Positions 22,230 through 29,845 of a DNA stretch of 30,656 nt are shown here, one piece after another. The DNA is from Geobacter sp. (GTDB taxonomy: Bacteria; Desulfobacterota; Desulfuromonadia; Geobacterales; Geobacteraceae), in contig RPRC01000108.1 in the NCBI GenBank assembly GCA_003857395.1, positions 1-30,656 of the forward strand. The letters are read 5' to 3'. The position numbers were made by a program, and so were the translations under genes. The notes below the pieces were generated by a model, which searched no databases, was not told where the DNA came from, and was given only the letters and a program-made list of their open reading frames with translations. Each line of letters begins with the position of its first letter. Position 1 is the stretch's first letter.

Positions 22230-22606
22230 TAGCCAGTGCTTTCACGAAAGATATATCCCTTGGCAAACAGGGAGAGGCGTTTGCCGTCTCGTACCTTAAA
22301 GCCTTGAAGTATAAGATCCTCCAGACCAATTATCGCTGTCGATGCGGTGAAATTGATATTATTGCCCGAGATGGTTCTGTTCTTGTTTTTGTTGAAGTCA
22401 AGACACGGAGCGGCAACTCGTATGGCCCTCCTCAACTTTCCATAACGCCGTTTAAGCAAAGGCAGATATCCAAAACAGCACTTACCTACCTGTTGCAGAA
22501 CCGCTGGATGGAAGAAAATGCACGTTTTGATGTCATAACCTTAGTTCTTTGTAACGGTGAACCCGTTGTTACGCACATAAAAGACGCTTTTGAGCTGGCC
22601 TACTGA
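22226..22606 (+). CDS. yraN: YraN/UPF0102 family nuclease-like protein
   Basis: A 126-aa protein with the endonuclease-like fold of UPF0102. It has GKQGEAFAVSYLKALKYKIL (the N-terminal helix with the family Gly-Glu) and the metal-site pattern GEIDIIARDG...VFVEVKTRSGNSYG at about 45-72, where Asp and the Glu-x-Lys form a PD-(D/E)xK-type site. Biochemical function is unsettled. It is coupled to rnhB by a 4-base overlap and has GAGGGCAGG ahead of its ATG. The rnhB-yraN pairing is common. Confidence 0.93.
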   Translation: MIASAFTKDISLGKQGEAFAVSYLKALKYKILQTNYRCRCGEIDIIARDGSVLVFVEVKTRSGNSYGPPQLSITPFKQRQISKTALTYLLQNRWMEENARFDVITLVLCNGEPVVTHIKDAFELAY

Positions 22607-22626
22607 GCAAGTCCCTTCTAAATATT

Positions 22627-23466
22627 ATGAAATCTGGCACTCTGTACATAGTAGCTACACCCATTGGCAATCTTGAGGACATGACCTTGCGTGCCGTGAG
22701 AATTCTCCGTGAGGTTGATATCATTGCTGCCGAAGATACGCGACATACCCGGAAACTGCTAACCCATTTTGGCATTTCCAAGCCCCTTACCTCCTATTTT
22801 GATCATAACAAGACTCTCAAAGGGGTGCTTATCCTTGAAAAGCTGAAAGACGGAAATTCCGTCGCATTGGTTTCGGATGCCGGCACTCCCTGTATTTCCG
22901 ACCCTGGCTACCAACTGGTACGTGATGCTGTTGCGGCAGGCGTTACGGTTGTCCCGATCCCCGGTGCCTGTGCTGCGGTTGCTGCGCTTTCTGTTTCCGG
23001 ACTTCCGACCGATTCATTTGCTTTCGAGGGATTTCTGCCGAACAAGGGGGGTAAGCGGCGTGAGAAACTTGCCTTGCTCAAGGACGAAAAGCGTCTTCTT
23101 ATCTTCTATGAATCTCCAACCCGGCTCATGGCGACGCTTACGGATATCGGCGCTATCTTCGGTGATCGGGATGTGGTTGTCGCACGCGAAATAACCAAGG
23201 TTTATGAAGAGCTGCTGAGGGGAAGGGTTCCGGCGATTCTTGATGCCCTGCAAGGAAGACAACTGAAAGGCGAGATTGTCCTGCTTGTTGCTCCTTCAGC
23301 GGAAATCCTTACAGTCTCTGACGATTCCGTGACGGAACTGCTCCAGCTGTACCTTTTTTCCGAAGGGCTTACGGTAAAGGATGCGGTCCGCAAGGTCGTA
23401 CAGGAAACCGGAGTTCCGAAGGGAAGGGTGTACGATCAGGCTCTGCAGCTCAAGGGCGACAAGTAA
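22627..23466 (+). CDS. rsmI: RsmI: 16S rRNA 2'-O-methyltransferase (C1402)
   Basis: A 279-aa SAM-dependent enzyme that 2'-O-methylates C1402 in the ribosomal decoding centre. The YIVATPIGNLEDMTLRAV start, AAEDTRHTRKLL, DAGTPCISDPGY and PIPGACAAVAALSVSGLPTD blocks are standard for this tetrapyrrole-methylase-fold family, followed by FYESPTRL and ITKVYEE. It is 20 bases after yraN with a weak ribosome site, and is the last gene before the strong terminator at 23518. It pairs functionally with the rsmA gene at the far right. Confidence 0.96.
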   Translation: MKSGTLYIVATPIGNLEDMTLRAVRILREVDIIAAEDTRHTRKLLTHFGISKPLTSYFDHNKTLKGVLILEKLKDGNSVALVSDAGTPCISDPGYQLVRDAVAAGVTVVPIPGACAAVAALSVSGLPTDSFAFEGFLPNKGGKRREKLALLKDEKRLLIFYESPTRLMATLTDIGAIFGDRDVVVAREITKVYEELLRGRVPAILDALQGRQLKGEIVLLVAPSAEILTVSDDSVTELLQLYLFSEGLTVKDAVRKVVQETGVPKGRVYDQALQLKGDK

Positions 23467-23517
23467 TTCTATTCTGTGGAACGGAGATGTTCTCTTTGGA
23501 AAAGACATTGTGCGTGT

Positions 23518-23562
23518 CAGGATACAAAAAAGCCCGTTCTGTGCGGGCTTTTTTGTATCCTG
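23518..23562. terminator. Strong bidirectional intrinsic terminator
   Basis: A perfect 19-bp stem (23518-23536 and 23544-23562) with a 7-base loop. A6 on the left side and T6 on the right side give a U-tract within the stem base in either direction. It lies between convergent rsmI and the ribonucleotide reductase gene and serves both. Confidence 0.95.
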
Positions 23563-23575
23563 GTATTCCTTTAGT

Positions 23576-25807
23576 TTACGCGCACTCACTGTAACCGCAT
23601 ACGCGACAGACAGAACAGCCGCCTTCATGTTCAACGACTCCGCCACATTCAGGGCAGGCACCCCGATCAAAGGGTTTCTCTTCAAAGTCGACTTCGGAGT
23701 CACTCAGTTTCGTATGAGCCTGGATAGCTTTGGCAACTGCGTCGGCACAGGAGAGGACCTTGTTATCGCCGAAACCCGATTGTGCATGGCACGAAATGCC
23801 CAATAGCTGTTTGATTACCTGGCGTGCCTGGACACCGCTCCGCCAGGCGAGCGAAACCATGCGTCCGATTGCTTCGCACTGGGAAGCGGCACATCCGCCG
23901 GCTTTGCCCATAGTGGTGAACAGCTCGAATAATCCGGAGTTGTCTTCATTGACGGTGACATACAGGGGGCCGCAGCCGGTCTGCATCTGATAGGTCGTGC
24001 CTTTCAAAGCTTTCGGTCGTTCCCGTTTGATCAGCTTTATCACTTTTTTGTCATCTGCGGTTACCGGTTCAGCTTCCTTCTTTACGGTGGAGAGAACCTG
24101 CATGTCCCTGGATCCGTCGCGATAGATGGTGACACCCTTACAGTCTAGCTTGTATGCAAGCATGAAGACCTTTTCAACGTCTTCATAGGTTGCGCCGTTC
24201 GTAAAGTTTACCGTCTTGCTTACGGCATTGTCGGTATGTCTCTGGAAAGCCGCCTGCATATCGATATGGATTTCCGGGGTGATATCATGGGCAGTGACGA
24301 AAATCCTGCGTACGTCCTCGGGTATCTCATCCATATCGTGAATGGTGCCATGTTCGGCAATGCGCTGCATTAACTCTTGCGAATAGAAGCCGCGTTCTTT
24401 GGCAACTCTTTCAAAGTGGGGGTTGACCTCTACCAGAATATTGTTGTCCAGCACCTGTCGCACATAGGAAACGGCGAAAAGTGGCTCGACACCTGATGAT
24501 GAGTTGGCGATGATGGATATTGTGCCGGTCGGGGCGATGGTCGTCACGGTGGCATTTCTAAGAGGGGACGCCCCGGGCTTGTCGTACATCGAGCCGGCAA
24601 AGTTCGGAAAGGGGCCCCGCTCAACGGCCAAGGCGCGAGAAGCCGCATGACCTTCGTCGTTGATGTATTTCATGACTTTTTCGCCAAGAGCGATGGCTTC
24701 CTGTGAGCTGTAGGGAATTCCCAGCATGATGAGCATGTCTGCCCAGCCCATGACACCAAGACCGATTTTTCGGTTTCCACGCGTCATTTCCTTGATCTGC
24801 GGCAACGGGTAGTTGTTAGCTTCAATTACGTTGTCGAGGAAGCGGACTGCAAGGTGGATGATCTCGCTAAGCTTTTCCCAGTTGATCTCCCCGTTCTTGA
24901 CCAACTTCCCGAGATTGATGGAGCCAAGGTTGCAGGACTCGAAGGGCAGAAGTGGCTGCTCCCCGCATGGATTTGTTGATTCTATCTCTCCAATGTGGGG
25001 AGTCGGGTTGTCCCTGTTCAATCGGTCCAGAAAGATGATTCCCGGTTCGCCGTTGCTCCAGGCTTGCTTGACGATGCGGTGGAAAACTTTTGCGGCATTC
25101 AATGAACCGACTACTTCGCCGCTTCTCGGGTTGAAAAGGTTATATTCTTCGTCATGTTCAACTGCTTTCATGAAGGCTTCGGTCAAGCCGACCGAGATAT
25201 TGAAATTATTGAGTTGGGATTGGTCGGATTTGCACATGATGAAGTCCATGATGTCAGGATGGTCGACCCGGAGTATGCCCATATTTGCACCCCGACGGGT
25301 TCCACCCTGCTTGATGGTTTCGGTGGCGATGTCGAAAACCCTCATAAAGGAGATTGGGCCGCTGGAAATACCGGTTGTGGACATTACCACGTCGTTTGCA
25401 GGACGAAGGCGAGAAAAGGAAAAACCGGTTCCACCGCCGGATTTGTGGATGAGGGCGGTATTTTTGACCGCATCGAATATGTCTTCAATTGAATCATCAA
25501 CGGGTAAAACAAAGCATGCAGAGAGTTGGCCCAGTTCTCGCCCCGCATTCATGAGTGTAGGTGAGTTCGGGAGGAACTCGAACTTGACCATCATGTCGTA
25601 AAACTTCCCTGTGAGAGCAGCTACGTCTGCATCTGGGGCAAAGTTCAGTTCAGCGGAAGCGATGGCGCTGGCTACCCGATGAAACATAGTTTCGGGCTTT
25701 TCGAGCACCTTGCCATTATGATCACGTTTCAGGTAGCGTTTCTCCAGGACGGTGATCGCGTTCTTTGATAAATGCGGCTGCTGAACGGAACTTTTTGTTT
25801 TCACCAT
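23576..25807 (-). CDS. nrdJ: Class II (adenosylcobalamin-dependent) ribonucleotide reductase
   Basis: A 743-aa single-chain enzyme that makes deoxyribonucleotides with vitamin B12 as radical source, independent of oxygen. There is no N-terminal ATP-cone. The active site carries Cys98 (LSACFVLP), the thiyl-radical Cys281 and Glu283 in NPCGEQ, and Cys292 (ESCNLGS). The 11-residue 281-292 spacing is as in other B12 reductases. The C-terminal domain (from about 625) ends with a CxxC...CxxCxxC Zn-ribbon-like tail (residues about 715-742) that likely relays electrons. The ATG follows AGGAGG. The gene stands alone between a shared terminator and a promoter overlapped by candidate NrdR sites. This enzyme type suits an anaerobic or microaerobic life. 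Confidence 0.96.
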   Translation of the reverse strand: MVKTKSSVQQPHLSKNAITVLEKRYLKRDHNGKVLEKPETMFHRVASAIASAELNFAPDADVAALTGKFYDMMVKFEFLPNSPTLMNAGRELGQLSACFVLPVDDSIEDIFDAVKNTALIHKSGGGTGFSFSRLRPANDVVMSTTGISSGPISFMRVFDIATETIKQGGTRRGANMGILRVDHPDIMDFIMCKSDQSQLNNFNISVGLTEAFMKAVEHDEEYNLFNPRSGEVVGSLNAAKVFHRIVKQAWSNGEPGIIFLDRLNRDNPTPHIGEIESTNPCGEQPLLPFESCNLGSINLGKLVKNGEINWEKLSEIIHLAVRFLDNVIEANNYPLPQIKEMTRGNRKIGLGVMGWADMLIMLGIPYSSQEAIALGEKVMKYINDEGHAASRALAVERGPFPNFAGSMYDKPGASPLRNATVTTIAPTGTISIIANSSSGVEPLFAVSYVRQVLDNNILVEVNPHFERVAKERGFYSQELMQRIAEHGTIHDMDEIPEDVRRIFVTAHDITPEIHIDMQAAFQRHTDNAVSKTVNFTNGATYEDVEKVFMLAYKLDCKGVTIYRDGSRDMQVLSTVKKEAEPVTADDKKVIKLIKRERPKALKGTTYQMQTGCGPLYVTVNEDNSGLFELFTTMGKAGGCAASQCEAIGRMVSLAWRSGVQARQVIKQLLGISCHAQSGFGDNKVLSCADAVAKAIQAHTKLSDSEVDFEEKPFDRGACPECGGVVEHEGGCSVCRVCGYSECA

Positions 25808-25854
25808 GACGACTCAATCCTCCTTATTTCATCCGAACGTATTCAGTTAAAAAT

Positions 25855-25909
25855 ACACCATATTTTGTGTGACGATATGCAATAAACCACAAGATATATG
25901 GGGTGTCAA
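25855..25909 (-). promoter_or_regulatory. Candidate NrdR operator pair over the nrdJ promoter
   Basis: Bases 25855-25870 match the NrdR box consensus (ACACWATATATWGTGT) at 14 of 16 positions; a second, weaker box is at 25887-25902. Their centres are 32 bases apart, the usual three helical turns for tandem NrdR boxes. A minus-strand TTGACA (25904-25909) with a 17-base spacer to TTTATT (25881-25886) would be the promoter; the weaker box lies in its spacer and the strong box just downstream. NrdR is the dNTP-sensing repressor of reductase genes; its own gene is not in the window. Confidence 0.55.
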
Positions 25910-26101
25910 GCAATTTAACGGAAAAAGTATAACCACTTGAAATGACGCGAGAACTGACGGCTAATGACGTGGCTGGCGAAAATTCAGCTTAATGTCAGCA
26001 AGGAATATCAATTTACAAATTTCCTCGAGTATGGTACGAATTTACAGGCCTAAACGGAAGGTTGGCCCGGTGCTTTTCACCCTTCAGAATGTGATTACGT
26101 C

Positions 26102-27322
26102 ATGATATCCTGCTGTTCATTCATAAGGATTTCCCTTTGTTGTGGGTTTCTTCTCTGTGTCGGTTGTGGACAAAGTCTTTTTTCTTTTGGAAAAAATGTT
26201 GAGGCTGCTCCACAGTCGCCTGCTACGAGTCATAAATCTCCCGCTCTAGTGATATCGCTGCCTTCGCCTGCCGAAAAAAAGCCGGTTTCCTATGCTCCCG
26301 GTAACGACTTTGGTGTCACCTATCATAACAAAGTCCTTACAGAGGATGTTACCTTGAGCGGCAAGGTGTTGATTAGAGGTGTTCTGACCATTGCTCCGCA
26401 GGCAACCCTGAATGTCAGTCCGGGCACGATACTTTCCTTTGTCCCTGACTCGAAAGGTCAGCAGGAGGGGGCTCTCGTCGTTCAAGGAAGAATTGCCGCC
26501 AGGGGGACAGCCGACAAGGTGATCGTTTTCAGGGCGGCTACCACGGACATAAGCCAGGATGCGTGGCGGGGAATTATCGCTCTCGGCAGCGAGAAAAATA
26601 ATCTGTTCGAGTTTTGTCGAATAGAGGGCGCAACCGTTGGCCTGGATTCCATCTTTTCCACGATTTCCATGAAAAACACCTTTATCGTTTCCTGCAGGAC
26701 CGGGATTCGCCTGCAGGGGTCTTTATTTCAGGCGCTGGGCGGTGGTGTCAGCAGTTCCTATCAGGGGTATGCCCTGGGTGACAGCGAGTCTTATCTGCGG
26801 GATGTTGCCTGTTCTAATAACAACAAAGGGTTGTTTCTTTCCGGAGGATCCTTGAGTGTGAAAGGTTCCTTCTTTTCGGGAAATACTGGCCGGGCTCTGG
26901 AAGCTGTTGACTCGAAAATAAAAATTTACGGTGCAACATTTTCAAAAAACGGTACCGGCCTTGCCCTTGCTGGCTCCGAGGGGACAATAGCCGCCAGTAA
27001 AATTGTCGAGAATCGTGAGTACGGTCTTCAGCTTACCAATTCCCGGATGAAAATATTCGGTAATCGAATTTTTATGAATACTGGTATCGGCATCATGGCT
27101 GATAACGGAGGTTCTGCTGCCTGGGGCAATACCATTTCCCTTAATGGACTTTATGACTTCTATAACGCCGGTTCCGATGAGTTTCGCGCAATTGGTAACT
27201 GGTGGGGAGGTTCATCGGGAAGTGGCCAGCGAAGAAGAATCTTTGACACGTCTGTTGACCAGAGCCGCGGTTCTGTCCTCACTTTTCCTGAACTGATTAC
27301 GCCACCCGCTGACCTTCTCTGA
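26102..27322 (+). CDS. Putative lipoprotein with right-handed beta-helix repeats
   Basis: A 406-aa exported protein. Residues 1-22 form a Cys-rich hydrophobic signal (LCCGFLLCVGC); Cys22 could be lipidated, although Cys at the -3 position is unusual, so plain secretion is possible. A Ser/Pro/Ala-rich linker to about 70 leads to about 330 residues of short repeats with G-x-x-L/I-x-x-S/N and N-x-G-I/L patterns (for example NNKGLFLSGGSL, NGTGLALAGSEGT, MNTGIGIMADNGG), typical of parallel beta-helix (PbH1/NosD-like) folds. It ends with a GNWWGGSSG motif near 366, common at the end of such domains. Such proteins sit at the cell surface or periplasm, often binding polysaccharide; no catalytic residues can be named. 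No strong ribosome site is seen. It is 47 bases ahead of the PhoH gene. Confidence 0.75.
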   Translation: MISCCSFIRISLCCGFLLCVGCGQSLFSFGKNVEAAPQSPATSHKSPALVISLPSPAEKKPVSYAPGNDFGVTYHNKVLTEDVTLSGKVLIRGVLTIAPQATLNVSPGTILSFVPDSKGQQEGALVVQGRIAARGTADKVIVFRAATTDISQDAWRGIIALGSEKNNLFEFCRIEGATVGLDSIFSTISMKNTFIVSCRTGIRLQGSLFQALGGGVSSSYQGYALGDSESYLRDVACSNNNKGLFLSGGSLSVKGSFFSGNTGRALEAVDSKIKIYGATFSKNGTGLALAGSEGTIAASKIVENREYGLQLTNSRMKIFGNRIFMNTGIGIMADNGGSAAWGNTISLNGLYDFYNAGSDEFRAIGNWWGGSSGSGQRRRIFDTSVDQSRGSVLTFPELITPPADLL

Positions 27323-27369
27323 CACTGCTTGAAAAGAAGTCCAGGTTTCTTATTACAGGAAAGGATCTC

Positions 27370-28686
27370 ATGAAAACTTTCGTTCTTGATACTAATGTTC
27401 TTCTCCACGACCCCCTTGCGCTGTTCAGGTTCGAGGAAAATACCATCCTGATTCCGATAACCGTTATCGAGGAGATAGATCGTTTCAAAAAGGATATGAA
27501 CGAAACCGGTCGTAATGCCCGACAGGTTTCAAGAATCCTCGATGAGCTGCGACAGAAAGGCTCCCTTTCAGCCGGAATTACCCTTGATAGTGGCGGAAGC
27601 TTGCGGGTTGCGTTGCTTAACAACGAGATGCTTCGACACATCCCCTCCGAACTCAGTGATCAGAAGAGTGATAACCGGATTCTGGCCGTTGCCGCGGAGG
27701 CGAAAAGCTCGGCTGATCAGATACCGGTGATCCTGGTCACGAAAGATACCAATCTTCGCATCAAGGCCGATGCGATCGGGATTGATGCGCAGGATTATGA
27801 GTCGGACAAGGTTGATATATCGGAGCTCTATAGCGGTTTCAGCGAAGTTGACGTTTCGTCGGAGACGGTGGACCGTTTTTACGGACAAGGCTGGGTAGAG
27901 TCCGCGGAAAACCTGTTGCCGAATCAATATGTCCTCATGCGTGATGCGGGGAATCCCTCTCATAGTGCACTTGCCAAATACGTATCTACCCAGAAAAAAC
28001 TGCTCCCGGTCATTAAAACGGGAAAAGAGGGGGTCTGGAGCATTCACCCCCGCAATCGCGAACAGACGTGCGCTCTGGATGCCTTGCTGGATGATTCCAT
28101 CAAGATAGTCACTCTCGTTGGTAAAGCTGGTACCGGTAAGACACTTCTGGCAATTGCGGCCGGCCTCCACAAAGCTGCTGAAGAGAATGTCTATAATCGT
28201 TTGCTTGTTTCCCGTCCAGTTTTTCCGATGGGCAAAGATCTTGGTTTTTTGCCCGGAGACATAGAGGAAAAATTAGCACCGTGGATGCAGCCTATTTTCG
28301 ATAATGTCGAATTACTTCTGAGTGGGCACGAAGCTGAGAAGCGTCACAGTAAAGGATATCGGGAGTTGATGGCAATGGGGATCATGGAAATCGAGCCTTT
28401 GACCTACATCCGGGGCCGATCCATTCCAAATCAGTATCTGATCGTGGATGAAGCGCAAAATCTTACCCCTCATGAGATAAAAACTATTGTGACTAGGGCA
28501 GGGGAGGGGACCAAGGTGGTGCTTACCGGCGACCCGTACCAGATCGATAATCCCTATGTTGATTCTTCAAGCAATGGTTTAACATATCTCGTAGAGAGGT
28601 TTAAAGGCCAAGAGATTTCTGCTCATATCACAATGATGAAGGGAGAGCGTTCCGCTCTTGCAGAGCTTGCTGCCAACCTTCTGTAG
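27370..28686 (+). CDS. PIN-PhoH protein (PhoH2/YlaK-type RNA helicase-nuclease)
   Basis: A 438-aa fusion of an N-terminal PIN ribonuclease domain (about 1-150; VLDTNVLLHD at the start, then EEIDRFKKDMNETGRNAR and a D-x-N-L-R segment) and a PhoH ATPase domain (about 230-438). The ATPase has Walker A GKAGTGKT at about 251-258 and Walker B LIVDEAQNLTP near 357. PhoH2 proteins studied elsewhere unwind and cleave RNA; they lack the antitoxin seen in some mycobacterial operons, and none is seen here. AGGAAAGGA precedes the ATG. The ordinary short PhoH next to YbeY is not in this window. Confidence 0.93.
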   Translation: MKTFVLDTNVLLHDPLALFRFEENTILIPITVIEEIDRFKKDMNETGRNARQVSRILDELRQKGSLSAGITLDSGGSLRVALLNNEMLRHIPSELSDQKSDNRILAVAAEAKSSADQIPVILVTKDTNLRIKADAIGIDAQDYESDKVDISELYSGFSEVDVSSETVDRFYGQGWVESAENLLPNQYVLMRDAGNPSHSALAKYVSTQKKLLPVIKTGKEGVWSIHPRNREQTCALDALLDDSIKIVTLVGKAGTGKTLLAIAAGLHKAAEENVYNRLLVSRPVFPMGKDLGFLPGDIEEKLAPWMQPIFDNVELLLSGHEAEKRHSKGYRELMAMGIMEIEPLTYIRGRSIPNQYLIVDEAQNLTPHEIKTIVTRAGEGTKVVLTGDPYQIDNPYVDSSSNGLTYLVERFKGQEISAHITMMKGERSALAELAANLL

Positions 28687-28711
28687 CGCCTGGTGTGGCT
28701 GGTACGTAAAT

Positions 28712-28742
28712 AGTATCTGTCCAGAAACTCCGGTTGTTAAAT
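28712..28742. repeat. Palindromic repeat, degenerate copy
   Basis: The segment GTCCAGAAACTCCGGTTG (within 28719-28736) matches the short-form repeat core (ATCCGGAAACTCCGGATG) with three differences, but the arms no longer pair well. It lies in the phoH-tsaD gap. Confidence 0.5.
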
Positions 28743-28815
28743 TAGTGGTTTCAAATTAGTTTTATTACAAGGAGAGGTTGGGGGGCATGGAGAATATGTC
28801 CCCCATTGTTTTCAT

Positions 28816-29841
28816 ATGCGACTTCTTACCATTGAATCATCCTGTGATGAGACCTCAGCGGCTGTCGTCCAAGACGGCGTGGAGGTACTATCAAACGTTA
28901 TAGCTTCTCAGGAAGCAATCCATTCTCTCTATGGCGGTGTTGTCCCCGAGATTGCTTCCCGCAAGCATCTGGAAGTGGTGTCCCCTGTTATTGAGGAGGC
29001 GCTGTCGAGAGCTTCCCTTACTCTTGATTCGATTGAGGGTGTAGCGGTGACGCAAGGTCCCGGGCTTGCCGGTGCACTCCTGGTGGGGATCTCGGTGGCA
29101 AAGGCGCTGGCGTATGCGCGGGATATTCCGCTCATTGGCATTCATCATATCGAGGGGCACCTGTTTGCCGTCTTTCTGGAAAACCCCGTGCCTTTTCCCT
29201 TCGTAGCCCTGGTGGTCTCGGGAGGGCATACGCACCTGTATCGGGTCGACGGGTTCGCCAGGTACCGAACGCTTGGTCAAACTCGTGACGATGCCGCAGG
29301 CGAAGCATTTGACAAGGTCGCGAAGATCCTTGGTCTGCCGTACCCCGGGGGAGCCCTTATCGATAAATTGGCCTCAGCTGGAGACCCCGGCAGTATTCGT
29401 TTCCCACGTCCCCTCCTCCATGATGGAAGTTTTAATTTCAGTTTCAGTGGTCTCAAGACGTCTGTCATGCAGTTCGTGCGCAAGAATCCTGAATCAATGG
29501 GGGGAAGGGCACTGGATGATCTCTGCGCTTCATTCCAGGCTGCCGTGTGTGATGTTCTTGTGGGGAAAACCAGAGCAGCCTTGCTGGAGACCGGAATTGA
29601 TCGTCTTGTTGTTGCAGGAGGGGTAGCCTGCAACAGCGGCCTTAGGGCGGCAATGGCGACACTTGCCGAGGAGACCGGGGTTACGCTGTTTATTCCGTCT
29701 CCTCTTTTGTGTACTGATAATGCTGCGATGTTGGCCGTCCCGGCTGATTATTATCTGCGAAATGGTATTCGTAGCGGTCTGCAGCTTGATGCGAAGACTG
29801 TCTGGTCACTTGATTCACTATCCGAGAGAGTACAGGTCTGA
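28816..29841 (+). CDS. tsaD: TsaD: tRNA threonylcarbamoyladenosine (t6A37) transferase subunit
   Basis: A 341-aa ASKHA-fold protein that, with TsaB and TsaE, transfers the threonylcarbamoyl group to A37 of ANN-decoding tRNAs. MRLLTIESSCDETSAAV is the standard N-terminus. Metal-binding His111 and His115 are in HHIEGH, VVSGGHTHLY follows, and the C-terminal CTDNAAMLA supplies the third metal ligand. Length is normal. There is no ribosome site directly before the ATG; instead a good one (28769-28777) serves an ATG at 28787 in another frame, whose short frame overlaps the tsaD start. It is separated from rsmA by 4 bases. Confidence 0.96.
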   Translation: MRLLTIESSCDETSAAVVQDGVEVLSNVIASQEAIHSLYGGVVPEIASRKHLEVVSPVIEEALSRASLTLDSIEGVAVTQGPGLAGALLVGISVAKALAYARDIPLIGIHHIEGHLFAVFLENPVPFPFVALVVSGGHTHLYRVDGFARYRTLGQTRDDAAGEAFDKVAKILGLPYPGGALIDKLASAGDPGSIRFPRPLLHDGSFNFSFSGLKTSVMQFVRKNPESMGGRALDDLCASFQAAVCDVLVGKTRAALLETGIDRLVVAGGVACNSGLRAAMATLAEETGVTLFIPSPLLCTDNAAMLAVPADYYLRNGIRSGLQLDAKTVWSLDSLSERVQV

Positions 29842-29845
29842 TTTT

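Noticed and set aside
25974..25990. Sigma-54-like GG-N10-GC pair before the beta-helix lipoprotein gene
   Set aside because: The spacing fits, but the -12 lacks the TTGC core and the rest of the -24 matches poorly; likely chance.
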